Source: Pediococcus cellicola (GTDB lineage Bacteria > Bacillota > Bacilli > Lactobacillales > Lactobacillaceae). From it: a DNA stretch of 64,000 nt. The translations under genes were made by a program, and so were the position numbers. The notes under the pieces are model-generated. The model made no database searches and was not told the origin of the DNA. It worked only from the letters and a program-made list of their open reading frames with translations. Where the stretch lies: contig NZ_JQBR01000002.1 of NCBI RefSeq assembly GCF_001438655.1, positions 30,057 to 94,056 on the forward strand. The letters run 5' to 3'. Positions within the stretch are counted from its first letter, which is position 1. Each line of letters begins with the position of its first letter. Shown here in pieces: positions 42,670 through 51,309 of this stretch.

Positions 42670-43380
42670 TTAATCTGACGAAGAAGAAGTGGGGATAAAT
42701 GGTTCAATCAAGTTCGCCAAAGCTTCAATATTGCGGGTTTGGACATAAACACGTCCGGTGCCTTTAAAATGATTGACCAATCCTTCTCCAGTTTTAAATC
42801 CAAAGGTCCCGCTATCCACATCAATGCCATAATCGAGCGTACTTGACCATGCCACTACATGACTATTATCAATCACATAATCTGAAGCACCATCCAAATC
42901 AATCGGTAACAAATCTCCATAGGCACTAATCAACATGCTTCCGGTGCCCTGCGTTTCCATAATGTAGAGCCCACCCGTACTACCAAGTAGCGCATTGCTG
43001 GCTTTTTGACGTACCATCTGATAGCCCGCATTCGCATCTACGGCCAAAAACGCACCCGTATTTAACCGCCACTGATGCGTATCATCCAACTGTAATTCTC
43101 GAATGAGGCCCGGATTACCCGGCGCAATCGCAAGTTCCCCACCATCTTCTGAACTTGAAGCCGTTGTAATAAAAAAGCCTTCTCCAGAAGTCATTTTTCG
43201 ACCAATGGCACTCATCAGACCACCAAATCCCTTTTTCCCATTAGTATTCATGTGCCCTTCTAAATTAACTTTTTCATTATGATAAATCATGGAGCCAGAT
43301 TCAATTTGAACACTGTCTCCAGCGTTCAAATGTAGCACTGCCACTGGAAACGGACTGTCACCCTTTAATTCGTAATTCAT
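42670..43380 (-). CDS. AIM24 family protein (TIGR00266)
   Basis: 236 residues, beta-rich. Pattern LHLNAGDSVQIESGSMIYHNEKVNLEGHMN (in pieces, about 17-46), GGLMSAIGRKMTSGEGFFITTASS (about 53-75), APGNPGLIRELQLD and GLVNHFKGTGRVYVQTRNI (about 200-218) is that of the AIM24/TIGR00266 family. These form a beta-prism fold whose function in bacteria is unclear; the yeast member supports mitochondrial membrane structure. ATG with AGGGGGC upstream. Ends with a short Ser-rich tail (FIPTSSSSD). Cytoplasmic, monocistronic. Confidence 0.9.
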   Translation of the reverse strand: MNYELKGDSPFPVAVLHLNAGDSVQIESGSMIYHNEKVNLEGHMNTNGKKGFGGLMSAIGRKMTSGEGFFITTASSSEDGGELAIAPGNPGLIRELQLDDTHQWRLNTGAFLAVDANAGYQMVRQKASNALLGSTGGLYIMETQGTGSMLISAYGDLLPIDLDGASDYVIDNSHVVAWSSTLDYGIDVDSGTFGFKTGEGLVNHFKGTGRVYVQTRNIEALANLIEPFIPTSSSSD

Positions 43381-43480
43381 AAAAAAGCCCCCTATATATT
43401 AAGCGATCCAACTCCTGTCATTATAGCAATTTTATTAGAATTTTGTCTCCCCCACATGGCATTTGCTTTTATTGTTTTTT

Positions 43481-43521
43481 GATAAGTATATATTGTTTAT
43501 CGATATGCTAAATGCTATACT
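43481..43521 (+). promoter_or_regulatory. Promoter and operator of the DUF2975-HTH operon
   Basis: TTGTTT (43493-43498), 17-base spacer, TATACT (43516-43521). The inverted repeat GATAA-N11-TTATC (43481-43485, 43497-43501) overlaps the -35 box and is a likely site for the operon's own Cro-like regulator. Confidence 0.6.
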
Positions 43522-43550
43522 CAATCTATCAATATACTGAGGTGATTTCT

Positions 43551-44021
43551 ATGAAATTTCGTCGCACAATCTTAGATTTAGCTTTATTATTTATTACTGG
43601 TGTGATTTGGTTAATGGGATTTTTGTATGTAATTCAGGTTTCGACCTCCCGTCAACTTGAGCATCCTATTGTGATTAGTCTCCTAGGCATTACCATGTTA
43701 GGAACCGTTATTTTTGGTACCCAAATCATGTACTTCCTACATCGCATGCTTGCCCTGATTGCCAATCATAAGGCTTTTTCGTTAGCATCCATCAACCTGG
43801 TCAAAAAAATTCGCCGCGACATTGGTTGTATCAGTCTTTGTTTTCTATTTGCGATGCCTTTTTTTGTCACCGCAGCTGATGCTGATGACGCACCGGGAGT
43901 CGTTTTACTAGGTGCAGCCGTCGTTTGTGCCCCCTTTGCTATCTACGTCCTTTCTCAAATCATCGAGGATCTCTTTGTCAGTGCCTTTCACCTGCAAAAA
44001 GATCATGACTTGACCGTTTAG
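43551..44021 (+). CDS. DUF2975 membrane protein
   Basis: ATG 43551 is preceded by GAGGTG; an upstream start would add 13 residues. 156 residues with four hydrophobic spans (about 7-25, 41-65, 88-110, 118-142). This four-span layout with a downstream HTH protein matches DUF2975 proteins, which are paired with YozG-like regulators. The function is unknown; the pairing (13-base gap) suggests that the regulator responds to or controls a membrane state. Confidence 0.82.
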   Translation: MKFRRTILDLALLFITGVIWLMGFLYVIQVSTSRQLEHPIVISLLGITMLGTVIFGTQIMYFLHRMLALIANHKAFSLASINLVKKIRRDIGCISLCFLFAMPFFVTAADADDAPGVVLLGAAVVCAPFAIYVLSQIIEDLFVSAFHLQKDHDLTV

Positions 44022-44034
44022 GAGGCAGCATAAA

Positions 44035-44253
44035 ATGGCAATAAAAATTGACTTAGACGTGGTCATGGCACAAAAAAAGGTGACCGTCACACAACTATCG
44101 CAAGCTGTCGGCATTACGATGGCCAATATCTCCATTTTAAAGACGGGCAAAGCCAGAGCCATTCGTTTTTCTACTTTAGAAAAAATTTGTGAAGTTCTAG
44201 ACTGTCAGCCTGGTGATATTTTGAAATATGTACCGGATCAAGCAGTTAACTAA
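44035..44253 (+). CDS. Cro/CI-type helix-turn-helix regulator (YozG-like)
   Basis: 72 residues, entirely an HTH domain. MAIKIDLDVVMAQKKVTVTQLSQAVGITMANISILKTGKARAIRFSTLEKICEVLDCQPGDILKY (in pieces) is the YozG/DUF739-type XRE domain. The recognition helix is TMANISILKTGKA. AGGAGG precedes the ATG. Directly behind the DUF2975 gene, ends with the hairpin at 44278-44329. It likely represses its own operon through the GATAA-N11-TTATC site. Confidence 0.9.
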   Translation: MAIKIDLDVVMAQKKVTVTQLSQAVGITMANISILKTGKARAIRFSTLEKICEVLDCQPGDILKYVPDQAVN

Positions 44254-44277
44254 AAAATCCGCACTCTTAAACAACCT

Positions 44278-44329
44278 CTACCTAGATATTGCAGCTTGCC
44301 AAGTGGGCAGGTTTTCAATATCTAAGTAG
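44278..44329. terminator. Rho-independent terminator
   Basis: CTACcTAGATATTG (44278-44291) pairs with CAATATCTAaGTAG (44316-44329), inner TGCC/GGCA; followed by TATTTTTAT. Confidence 0.78.
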
Positions 44330-44360
44330 AAGTCCTATTTTTATCCCATATTAAATACGA

Positions 44361-45383
44361 TTATTTCTTTTCATCAATTAAGACTGTCCCCTGATCTGGA
44401 TTATGATCAATCGCACCTACAATTTCATGAGGAAAATACGGCGCTTCTAAGTAATCAACATCTTCTTTAGTCAATTTAATCGATAACGCCTCAACGGCAT
44501 CATCTAAATGTTTCGCTTTCGTTGAACCCACAATGGGCGCCATTACTCCTTTCGCCCATTGCCAAGCTAATGCAATCTGGCTCATAGAAACATTGTATTT
44601 CTGGGCTAATTCATCGACTCGTTTCACAATTCTGAGATCCTCGGTTTCTGCACGATCATACTTGCCCATTGCCACGCGATCCGTTTGACTGCGCAAGGTA
44701 TTAACTTGCCATTCACGATGACTCAAATGTCCTGCGGCTAAGGGACTATACGGCATCAATGAAACACCCCATTGCTTGCAAACAGGGATTAATTCACGTT
44801 CATCTTCGCGATACAACAAATTATAATGATTTTCCATTGCTTGAAATTGTGCCCAACCATGATCCTTTGCCACTTGTTGCATACGATTAAATTGATAACC
44901 ATACATTGCTGAAGCCCCAATTGCGCGAACCTTTCCAGCTTTAACCAAATCGTTGAGGGCGGCCATGGTTTCTTCCACAGGTGTGTCATAATCAAATCGA
45001 TGAATAATGTACAAATCTAAGTAATCCGTGCCCAATCGTTTTAACGAGCCATCGATTTCACGATGAATGGCCTCACTAGAAAGTCGACCAGGATTGAAAT
45101 AGACTTTTGACGCTAGCACAACTTTATCACGCGCCACATTATTTTCCTTTAACGCCCGACCTAAATATTCTTCACTCGTACCCTTAGAATAGGTATTAGC
45201 TGTGTCAAAGAAATTAATTCCCAAATTTAAAGCATGTTTGATGATTTTTTCACTATCTGGATATTCAAGACTCCAATCATGCATGGTTCCTGGCTTACCA
45301 AAACTCATGGCACCAATACAAATCTTGGAAACTTCAATAGCTGTTTTACCTAATTTTGCATACTGCATAGCTGTCTTTGTCAT
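44361..45383 (-). CDS. Aldo/keto reductase
   Basis: ATG 45383 has GGGAGG 7 bases upstream (an in-frame ATG one codon earlier is equally possible). 340 residues. Catalytic residues: Asp and Tyr in FFDTANTYSKGTSE (about 50-63), Lys in VLASKVYFN (about 84), His in IIHRFD (about 121). The NADP site SPLAAGHLSHRE and the C-terminal IVGSTKAKHLDDAVEAL are typical. Resembles the YghZ/YajO group. It is preceded by a MerR-type promoter, so it is probably induced by a reactive aldehyde or electrophile. Cytoplasmic, single gene. Confidence 0.92.
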   Translation of the reverse strand: MTKTAMQYAKLGKTAIEVSKICIGAMSFGKPGTMHDWSLEYPDSEKIIKHALNLGINFFDTANTYSKGTSEEYLGRALKENNVARDKVVLASKVYFNPGRLSSEAIHREIDGSLKRLGTDYLDLYIIHRFDYDTPVEETMAALNDLVKAGKVRAIGASAMYGYQFNRMQQVAKDHGWAQFQAMENHYNLLYREDERELIPVCKQWGVSLMPYSPLAAGHLSHREWQVNTLRSQTDRVAMGKYDRAETEDLRIVKRVDELAQKYNVSMSQIALAWQWAKGVMAPIVGSTKAKHLDDAVEALSIKLTKEDVDYLEAPYFPHEIVGAIDHNPDQGTVLIDEKK

Positions 45384-45412
45384 CATAAAGCCTCCCATAC
45401 TATTTACTTTGA

Positions 45413-45443
45413 ATTCTACTACTTGAAGTAGACTTCAAGTCAA
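45413..45443 (-). promoter_or_regulatory. MerR-type promoter with palindrome in a 19-base spacer
   Basis: Minus-strand TTGACT (45443-45438), 19-base spacer, TAGAAT (45418-45413). The spacer region holds ACTTGAAG-TAGA-CTTCAAGT (45421-45440), a perfect palindrome. A 19-base spacer spanned by a dyad is the hallmark of MerR-family activation. Confidence 0.75.
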
Positions 45444-45525
45444 GTCCTATCGTGCAACCAAGTTAAAAGAGAGCTCGCACCATCTTCATGTTCACGCACC
45501 GTTTTTTGCTATCATCATTTGAAGA

Positions 45526-45852
45526 TTATAGTTGCTCTTTTTCAGTCAAAAACTTTTTCAGTTCAGATTCAATGTCAACATCCAAACGATCAAATAACTC
45601 AATTAGCCACCAGATATTTTCGGCTAATTTATGTTCCAATGTGTACGGCGTTTCGTCATAATAGCGCCCATTCTTGGTCATCACCAGCCTATCTAAATTG
45701 CCAATATCGTTGGATAAAGCCAATAAATCCTCGTCAATTGTCCATTCAGTCCCATGATTTGCCCGCTCGAGTTCATGATAGCGGGTCCGAATTGCCTGAC
45801 TACGTGTGATTAATTCTTTTAAATCCATCTTTTTGCCTTTCTTGTATCCCAT
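45526..45852 (-). CDS. MazG-like nucleotide pyrophosphohydrolase fold protein
   Basis: ATG 45852 is supported by GAGGTGATC seven bases upstream; an internal ATG at 45828 is a weaker alternative. 108 residues, helical. The sequence LKELITRSQAIRTRYHELER, WTIDEDLLALSNDIGNLDRLVM and LEHKLAENIWWLIELFDRL (pieces) matches MazG-like proteins, in which ExxE and ExxD residues hold Mg2+; ED and the EN..E patterns are visible. Hydrolysis of an NTP is assumed but unproven. Minus strand, single gene. Confidence 0.82.
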   Translation of the reverse strand: MGYKKGKKMDLKELITRSQAIRTRYHELERANHGTEWTIDEDLLALSNDIGNLDRLVMTKNGRYYDETPYTLEHKLAENIWWLIELFDRLDVDIESELKKFLTEKEQL

Positions 45853-45979
45853 TTGTGATCACCTCAGTATGACATCTCTACTCCAGATGAGCCAGCCATA
45901 ACTATCCGCTCTTCATTTTTAACAACCTCGCTTCAAGAAATGTGTCTCTCAATAAAAATAGTTGTTGAATTTCATTTAC

Positions 45980-46008
45980 TTACATATCTTGTCAAAAAAG
46001 GCTAAAAT
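45980..46008 (+). promoter_or_regulatory. cfa promoter
   Basis: TTACAT (45980-45985), 17-base spacer, TAAAAT (46003-46008), 36 bases before the GTG start. Confidence 0.55.
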
Positions 46009-46043
46009 AATTTTGTTAAACTTTTGAAATGGAGTGAAAGTAC

Positions 46044-47222
46044 GTGTTAGAAAAAACAGTATACAAGAAATTATTGAGTCACGCCTTTGATTTTCCCGTT
46101 ACCGTCAACTATTGGGACGGCCAGTCTGAGACTTATGGCGATGGCACCCCCAAAGCCGAAATTGACATTAACAAGAAATTATCAATGAAAGAAGTGGCCA
46201 AACATGCTACTTTAACATTGGGCGAAGCATATATGGACGGCGATATCGATATCAAGGGTTCCATCCAGCAAGTGGTAGCCGCTGCTTACCGGCAATCTAG
46301 CAGCTTTATGCATGATAAAAGTTTTATGAAATTCCTCCCGAAGCAGGGACATTCCGAAGCTGAAAACAAAAAAGATATTCAAAGCCACTATGATATTGGT
46401 AATGATTTCTACAAATTATGGCTAGATCCAACCTTAACTTATTCTTGTGCTTATTTTGAAAATAAAGATGACACTTTGGAACAAGCGCAGTTGAATAAGA
46501 TTCATCATATTTTAAAAAAATTAAAACCAGAACGTGGCAAGACATTACTAGACATCGGTTCTGGATGGGGAACGCTGTTGTATATTGCCGCCGAAACCTA
46601 TGGCTTGCATGCTACCGGCGTTACACTCAGTCAAGAGCAGTACGACTATACAAAAGAACAAATTAAGAAACGTGGTTTAGAAAATTTAGTTGAAGTGAAA
46701 TTAGAGGATTACCGCGAAATTAAAGGCCAGTTTGACTATGTGACAAGTGTAGGTATGTTTGAACACGTGGGCAAAGATAACCTTCCTGGATACTTTAAAA
46801 AGGTAAACGAACTCTTAAAACCTGGTGCACGTGCTTTAATCCATGGCATTACGGGTCAGCATAACGGTGCTGGTGTAGATCCGTGGATTACTAAATATAT
46901 CTTCCCTGGTGGTTATATTCCTAGTGTTTCCAAGAACCTTGATTACATGATTGAAGCTGATCTACAAATTGATGATTTGGAGCCCTTACGTCGTCACTAT
47001 CAAAAAACACTTGAGATTTGGGATCACAATTTTAACCAAGTACGTGACCAAGTTCGTGACATGTTTGATGAACGCTTCTGTCGGATGTGGGATCTTTATC
47101 TTCAGGCAGCGGCTGCTTCGTTTGAAGCTGGCAACATTGACGTCATGCAATTCTTATTAACCAAGGCACCAAGTGGCGATGGCCTACCTATGACCCGTGA
47201 TTATATGTACACCAAAAATTAG
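46044..47222 (+). CDS. cfa: Cyclopropane-fatty-acyl-phospholipid synthase
   Basis: 392 residues starting with GTG behind GGAGTG. SAM-binding [17 protein letters not shown] (about 169-185), [28 protein letters not shown] (about 237-252, bicarbonate/active region) and the N-terminal domain with [18 protein letters not shown] are characteristic of CFA synthases. It methylenates unsaturated acyl chains of membrane phospholipids and raises acid and freezing tolerance. Monocistronic, with terminator at 47228-47266. Confidence 0.95.
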   Translation: MLEKTVYKKLLSHAFDFPVTVNYWDGQSETYGDGTPKAEIDINKKLSMKEVAKHATLTLGEAYMDGDIDIKGSIQQVVAAAYRQSSSFMHDKSFMKFLPKQGHSEAENKKDIQSHYDIGNDFYKLWLDPTLTYSCAYFENKDDTLEQAQLNKIHHILKKLKPERGKTLLDIGSGWGTLLYIAAETYGLHATGVTLSQEQYDYTKEQIKKRGLENLVEVKLEDYREIKGQFDYVTSVGMFEHVGKDNLPGYFKKVNELLKPGARALIHGITGQHNGAGVDPWITKYIFPGGYIPSVSKNLDYMIEADLQIDDLEPLRRHYQKTLEIWDHNFNQVRDQVRDMFDERFCRMWDLYLQAAAASFEAGNIDVMQFLLTKAPSGDGLPMTRDYMYTKN

Positions 47223-47227
47223 TTTTT

Positions 47228-47266
47228 AAAAACCGTATCTCGAATTATTTCGAAATACGGTTTTTT
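47228..47266. terminator. Rho-independent terminator
   Basis: AAAACCGTAT...TCG pairs with CGA...ATACGGTTTTTT, just after cfa. Confidence 0.85.
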
Positions 47267-47283
47267 GATAATTCCTATTTAGG

Positions 47284-48132
47284 TTAAATCATGCGTAGAC
47301 TTTGCTTGCTGTCCGGTGCCGGAAATTGCGTATCAATCTGTTGCATTTCTGCTTTGGATAATTTAATTTCACCGGCGGCGATATTTTGTTTCATATGCTC
47401 TAGATTACTCGTCTGTGGTATTGCCATGACATTGTTTGCTTGAATTGTCCATGCCAACAAAAGTTGCATCGGCGTGACTTGATGTGCTTGGGCAATATCT
47501 TGAATGATTTCATTTTGCGTCAAATTTTGTCCACGAGAATCGCCCTGATCAACGGGTGAGTATGCAATCAATGGCAATTTTTGTTGCCGTTGCCAAGGTA
47601 GCAACTCATATTCGATCCCTCGATTAGCCAAATTGTACAAATCTTCATTGGCAAAAACTTGCTCTCCGTTTGGTAAAGCATAAAGTTCTTTCAAATCATC
47701 AGTGTCAAAATTGGAAACTCCCCAATGACGAATCTTACCTGCTTTTTGTAGTTCAACCAAGCCAGCCACAGTTTCTGCCAAAGGTACAGATCCACGCCAA
47801 TGGAGTAAATATAAATCAAGATAGTCAGTTTTTAATCGCTTTAAACTGCGATCCAGTGCTTGTTTCATTTTAATTTTAGTGGCGTTTTGTGGATAAAATT
47901 TACTGATGAGAAAAACTTTTGAACGATCAAATTCCTGTAAGACATCCCCTACTAATTTTTCGGCATTGCCTTCGCCATACATTTCCGCTGTATCAATGAC
48001 AGTAGCGCCATGCTGCAGTCCATAAAGAATCGTGGCTTTTTCTTGTGCGTACATTTGTGGCTGGTCGCCCATATGCCAAGTGCCAATTCCAATAGCTGGC
48101 AATGAAACGCCCTTAAAATTGAGTTCTTTCAT
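47284..48132 (-). CDS. Aldo/keto reductase (smaller subfamily)
   Basis: 282 residues. IGTWHMGD (about 16-23), catalytic Asp-Tyr in VIDTAEMYGEGNAEKLVGDV (about 45-64, in pieces), Lys in FLISKFYP (about 82), His in LLHWRG (about 111) and SNFDTDDL (about 142-149). It is closest to 2,5-diketogluconate-reductase-like or YeaE-like AKRs that use NADPH. ATG with GGAAAGGAGA upstream. The upstream MarR gene is on the same strand with a terminator between them, so it is separate. Confidence 0.92.
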   Translation of the reverse strand: MKELNFKGVSLPAIGIGTWHMGDQPQMYAQEKATILYGLQHGATVIDTAEMYGEGNAEKLVGDVLQEFDRSKVFLISKFYPQNATKIKMKQALDRSLKRLKTDYLDLYLLHWRGSVPLAETVAGLVELQKAGKIRHWGVSNFDTDDLKELYALPNGEQVFANEDLYNLANRGIEYELLPWQRQQKLPLIAYSPVDQGDSRGQNLTQNEIIQDIAQAHQVTPMQLLLAWTIQANNVMAIPQTSNLEHMKQNIAAGEIKLSKAEMQQIDTQFPAPDSKQSLRMI

Positions 48133-48240
48133 CCTATTTATCTCCTTTCCAACAAGTTTATTTTACCTCCACAACGCTGCCAATTCCTAATGAAACATTG
48201 TTTATTCGACACTTTATTATAATTCTAACTTAGAGATGCA

Positions 48241-48290
48241 AAAACACCTTACCATCGGTATGTTCTGATCACATGATGACAAGATGTTTT
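48241..48290 (-). terminator. Terminator after the MarR gene
   Basis: AAAACACCTTaCCATC (48241-48256) pairs with GATGaCAAGATGTTTT (48275-48290). Confidence 0.7.
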
Positions 48291-48292
48291 AT

Positions 48293-48751
48293 TCAATCAA
48301 GTTTGTTCAAGTTATTGTTTATTCGATATAAAAAACTGTTTAATTGCGACGTTTCTTCTTCGGTAAATCCAGCTAGTGCATCGTTATCAACCTTATTTAA
48401 AATACTACGAGGCCCATTTTTAATTGAATTCATCAAATCCATACCCTTTGTGGTAATGACAACTTCCGTTTGCCGCCTATTTTTTTCATAAGGACGGGTC
48501 ATTACTAAATCCTGAACGGACAATCTTTTAACGATTCCCACCGTTGTCGGATGACTGAGTTCAAATTTGGTTTCGATTTCTTTTTGCAACGCACATTTAG
48601 TCGTTTCTTCACTCAAGTAAATCAATACCAGATATTGCGTATTGGTTAAGCCAGCAACCAATTTATTCGTTGCTTTAGTAAATACAGTGTCAATTTTGTT
48701 ATGCACAATCTTAATATTATTTCCTACGTACGCTGTACATAGATCTTTCAT
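48293..48751 (-). CDS. MarR-family regulator
   Basis: 152 residues, winged helix-turn-helix. LSEETTKCALQKEIETKFELSHPTTVGIVKRLSVQDLVMTRP (in pieces, about 50-90) forms the MarR HTH with the recognition helix around SHPTTVGIVKRL, then NRRQTEVVITTKG with the wing. It is the last gene of the crotonase-Gfo-DUF1330 operon (31-base gap). It is a good candidate for the protein that binds the palindrome at the operon promoter (51051-51072), as MarR genes usually regulate their own operon. GGAGTGATGAC site before the ATG. Confidence 0.9.
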   Translation of the reverse strand: MKDLCTAYVGNNIKIVHNKIDTVFTKATNKLVAGLTNTQYLVLIYLSEETTKCALQKEIETKFELSHPTTVGIVKRLSVQDLVMTRPYEKNRRQTEVVITTKGMDLMNSIKNGPRSILNKVDNDALAGFTEEETSQLNSFLYRINNNLNKLD

Positions 48752-48782
48752 GTCATCACTCCGAATACAATTGTTTATAAAT

Positions 48783-49073
48783 TCATTTTACACCTTCCGT
48801 AATAAAGACTCGATAATCTGCGCCTTTTAATCGATGCTTCATTGCTTTTTGATAATCTGGATTATTATATGCAGCTTTGGCAGCTTCCATTGACTCAAAA
48901 GGAACAATGGTCACGCCATCAACTTTTGGGCCTTCAAGTGTCTCTACCCTCCCATAAAATGCCAAGGGTTGTTTTGCTCCCGTTACTTTTACTTTACTTG
49001 ATTCTTCCTCATACTTTTTAAGTTCTTCAGAATCAATAATTCGATCCCATACATAAACCATATAAGCCGTCAT
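48783..49073 (-). CDS. DUF1330 protein (dimeric alpha/beta barrel)
   Basis: 96 residues. TAYMVYVWDRIIDSEELKKYEE, then AFYGRVETLEGPKVDGVTIVPFESMEAAKAAYNNPDYQKAMKHR (in pieces) is the DUF1330 pattern, a dimeric alpha/beta barrel. YNNPDYQKAMKHR near the C-terminus is the most conserved segment. Some members are suggested to act as small-molecule-degrading or monooxygenase-like proteins; no function is proven. It begins 3 bases after the Gfo-like stop and likely is co-transcribed. Confidence 0.88.
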   Translation of the reverse strand: MTAYMVYVWDRIIDSEELKKYEEESSKVKVTGAKQPLAFYGRVETLEGPKVDGVTIVPFESMEAAKAAYNNPDYQKAMKHRLKGADYRVFITEGVK

Positions 49074-49076
49074 GAA

Positions 49077-50174
49077 TTATTCACCCTTTCGTAATTTTTT
49101 GTTTGTGGAAATAATTTTACTGATAAATTCGTGCATTTTCACTGCTGTGTCAAAAGAGGGTGTCGTATGTGTTTCATTCAATAAATCGCGCGCAATCGCC
49201 TGATAATAATAACCAGCATCTTGCACACTACTATCTAAATTATTTTTAGGAAGCGTGTCATACTTATTAGGGATGACAAGCGTTGCAAATGCATCATGAT
49301 CTTTATTCAGTAAAAGCAGCTTGTTGTCGGCTTTATTTTGATAGGCACGTGTATTGGTTAGTGTTAGTACCCCATCATCACCGGTGACTTCTAGTTGCAT
49401 TCCCGAAATATTATTCTGGGCACCTTCTGCATTAATCACAAATAATTGTTGAGAGTTTTGCAAAGTACCCATTACCGTGACATTATTAGGCAAAGTATAC
49501 GGTACTTTTTTTGATTTATTTTCCTTATCAAACAAAGTTGTTTGCTTAAATTGATTAGCTGTTAGGCCAAAAATTAAATTAGGTTGCCCAACCAAATGAA
49601 AAAGCAAATCCGCAAAATGTCCAACATCTACCGTCAACACATCAGTATAATTTTCAGATTTTGTTGTCCATTCATAATTTTCAGGCATAATTCTCGCAAA
49701 AGCTTCCACACCGATGGAAACACGAGCCGAACGAATTTTGCCAATCTTTTTTTGATCTAGTCAATCTTTAAAATAACGTGCACTTGGCGAATATCTTCTT
49801 TGAAAACCAATAAAAGTTCGTACCTCATGCACCTTTGCTAAATCCACTAGTTCCTGTGAATGCCTTTTATTAGTCGTCAAAGGCCACTCGGTATAAACAT
49901 CCTTATCAGCTAAAATAGCTTTTTTAGCATATTGAAAATGTGTAGGTGCTGGAGTCGTTACCATGATCAAATCTAATTCATCATTACTTAATAACTCATC
50001 CTCATTATTGTAATAAAAAGGGACTTCATGTTCTTGCGCAAAATCACGTGCTTTACTAATAGAACGACTCTGGACTGCCAATAATTTAAATTGTGGTAAC
50101 AAATTTAAGATTGGTATGACTCCGTATTGAGCCCACGTTCCAATCCCAATCAAGCCAACTTTAATTGTCTTCAT
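49077..50174 (-). pseudogene. Gfo/Idh/MocA oxidoreductase interrupted by an in-frame TGA
   Basis: The start (50174) opens with VGLIGIGTWAQYGVIPIL (NAD-binding glycine loop), then VYTEWPLTTNKRHSQELVDLA (EKP-like EWP) and GFQRRYSPSARYFKD, after which a TGA (49763-49761) interrupts the frame. The same frame continues without shift as LDQKKIGKIRSARVSI, then GHFADLLFHLVGQP (C-terminal domain with conserved His-Asp region) to the stop at 49077. So only one nonsense codon separates two halves that together make a full-length Gfo/Idh/MocA protein of about 365 residues. TGA in place of TGG (Trp) is the simplest origin. The C-terminal half alone can start only at non-standard sites. Confidence 0.88.
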
Positions 50175-51007
50175 TATTTTTGTCCGCTTTTTTTTCCAAA
50201 CATTTCTGGTAAATTAAGTTCTACTTCATCTTCACCATATTTTTTGGCAAGATCTAGCATTTCTTGCCCGCCTGCTTTAGCTTCCGGCCAATCATCAATT
50301 GTACGCAAAATATAATTTGACTGGAACAATTCACCGTTAGTAGGCACTTTAGCACGTGCATTGATCATTTTCTTACCCAGAAGGAGGGAACGTTTAGCAA
50401 ATGATGCAACTCGACGCGCAAACTTATCCACAAATTCATCCAATTCAGTATCGTCGAGAGCACGATTTACAAACCCATATTTTTCACCTAATTCACCGTT
50501 ATACGCATCCGCACTAAGTACGATTTCAAGAGCCCGACTGCGACCAACCAATGAAGTCAGCCATTCAATACCGCCGCCTCCAGGCATTGAACCACCACCA
50601 GCTTCCACTAAAGCAAACTTAGCTTCTTTTTTGGCAGCAAAAATCATATCTGTTGCAAGGGCAAATTCAAAGCCCTGTGCATATGCACGACCACGCACTT
50701 TGGAAATTGTAATAATTGGGCTGTTAATTAAACGCGTTACAAAATCAGGCCACTTATAGAAAAATGGTTGGGCCCCAGGTTCATCCGGAACTTCCAAACG
50801 TTTGGCCACATCATGATGACCCATAAAGAAATCTTTATGACCACTTTCAAAAACAATTACCTTCAAATCTTGATCTTTTTCTGCTACATCCATCAAGTGA
50901 TTTAATTCCGCAAAAGTCCATGGATCAAATTGATTACGTGGTGGATTGCTAAAAATTACACGCCAGTACCCTTTTGTTTCTTTAACTATTTTCAATTGTT
51001 TTGTCAT
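50174..51007 (-). CDS. Enoyl-CoA hydratase/isomerase (crotonase) family protein
   Basis: ATG 51007 follows AAAGGATG by 7 bases; the longer start would add 6 residues. 277 residues. RVIFSNPPRNQFDPWTFAELN (about 18-38), oxyanion-hole GHHD and MPGGGGIEWLTSLVGRSRALEIVLSADAYN (in pieces, 140-170) are typical crotonase signatures, with the catalytic Glu in LVEAGGG kept. It overlaps the Gfo gene by one base. Lactic acid bacteria usually lack beta-oxidation, so a different acyl-CoA or ring-cleavage substrate is inferred. First gene of its operon. Confidence 0.88.
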   Translation of the reverse strand: MTKQLKIVKETKGYWRVIFSNPPRNQFDPWTFAELNHLMDVAEKDQDLKVIVFESGHKDFFMGHHDVAKRLEVPDEPGAQPFFYKWPDFVTRLINSPIITISKVRGRAYAQGFEFALATDMIFAAKKEAKFALVEAGGGSMPGGGGIEWLTSLVGRSRALEIVLSADAYNGELGEKYGFVNRALDDTELDEFVDKFARRVASFAKRSLLLGKKMINARAKVPTNGELFQSNYILRTIDDWPEAKAGGQEMLDLAKKYGEDEVELNLPEMFGKKSGQK

Positions 51008-51026
51008 TAAAATGCATCCTTTCATT

Positions 51027-51081
51027 ATTGTAGCTCGCTACGTTATATTTACATTGTAGCTAGCTACAATGTGAAAGTCAA
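51027..51081 (-). promoter_or_regulatory. Operator-promoter of the crotonase operon
   Basis: Minus-strand TTGACT (51081-51076), 17-base spacer, TACAAT (51058-51053). A perfect 22-base palindrome (51051-51072, core TGTAGCTAGCTACA) lies exactly between the -35 and -10 and includes the -10. A second, imperfect copy (TGTAGCTCGCTACG, 51029-51042) lies 26 bases downstream. Strong candidate for a MarR-type repressor site. Confidence 0.82.
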
Positions 51082-51309
51082 CATTTATAACTTCTTCAAT
51101 TAAAATCAGTGTCAATTAAATAACAGAAACGACCTCCAAAGTCAGACCATCAATCTCACCTTTGGGAGTCGGCTCCTTATTTTGCTTGTACCTAGTATAA
51201 CTATTTTTGAGGCTCCAAAATTCATGGTACAAATCATCCTAAAAAGTCTGTTATACTTGTATAATGCTGAAATTAAAGCTGAACGTTAGCTACTTGGAGG
51301 AGTTATATT

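Noticed and set aside
49761-49763. TGA used as tryptophan
   Set aside because: Other genes in the window use TGA as an ordinary stop, and lactic acid bacteria use the standard code; a mutation is simpler.
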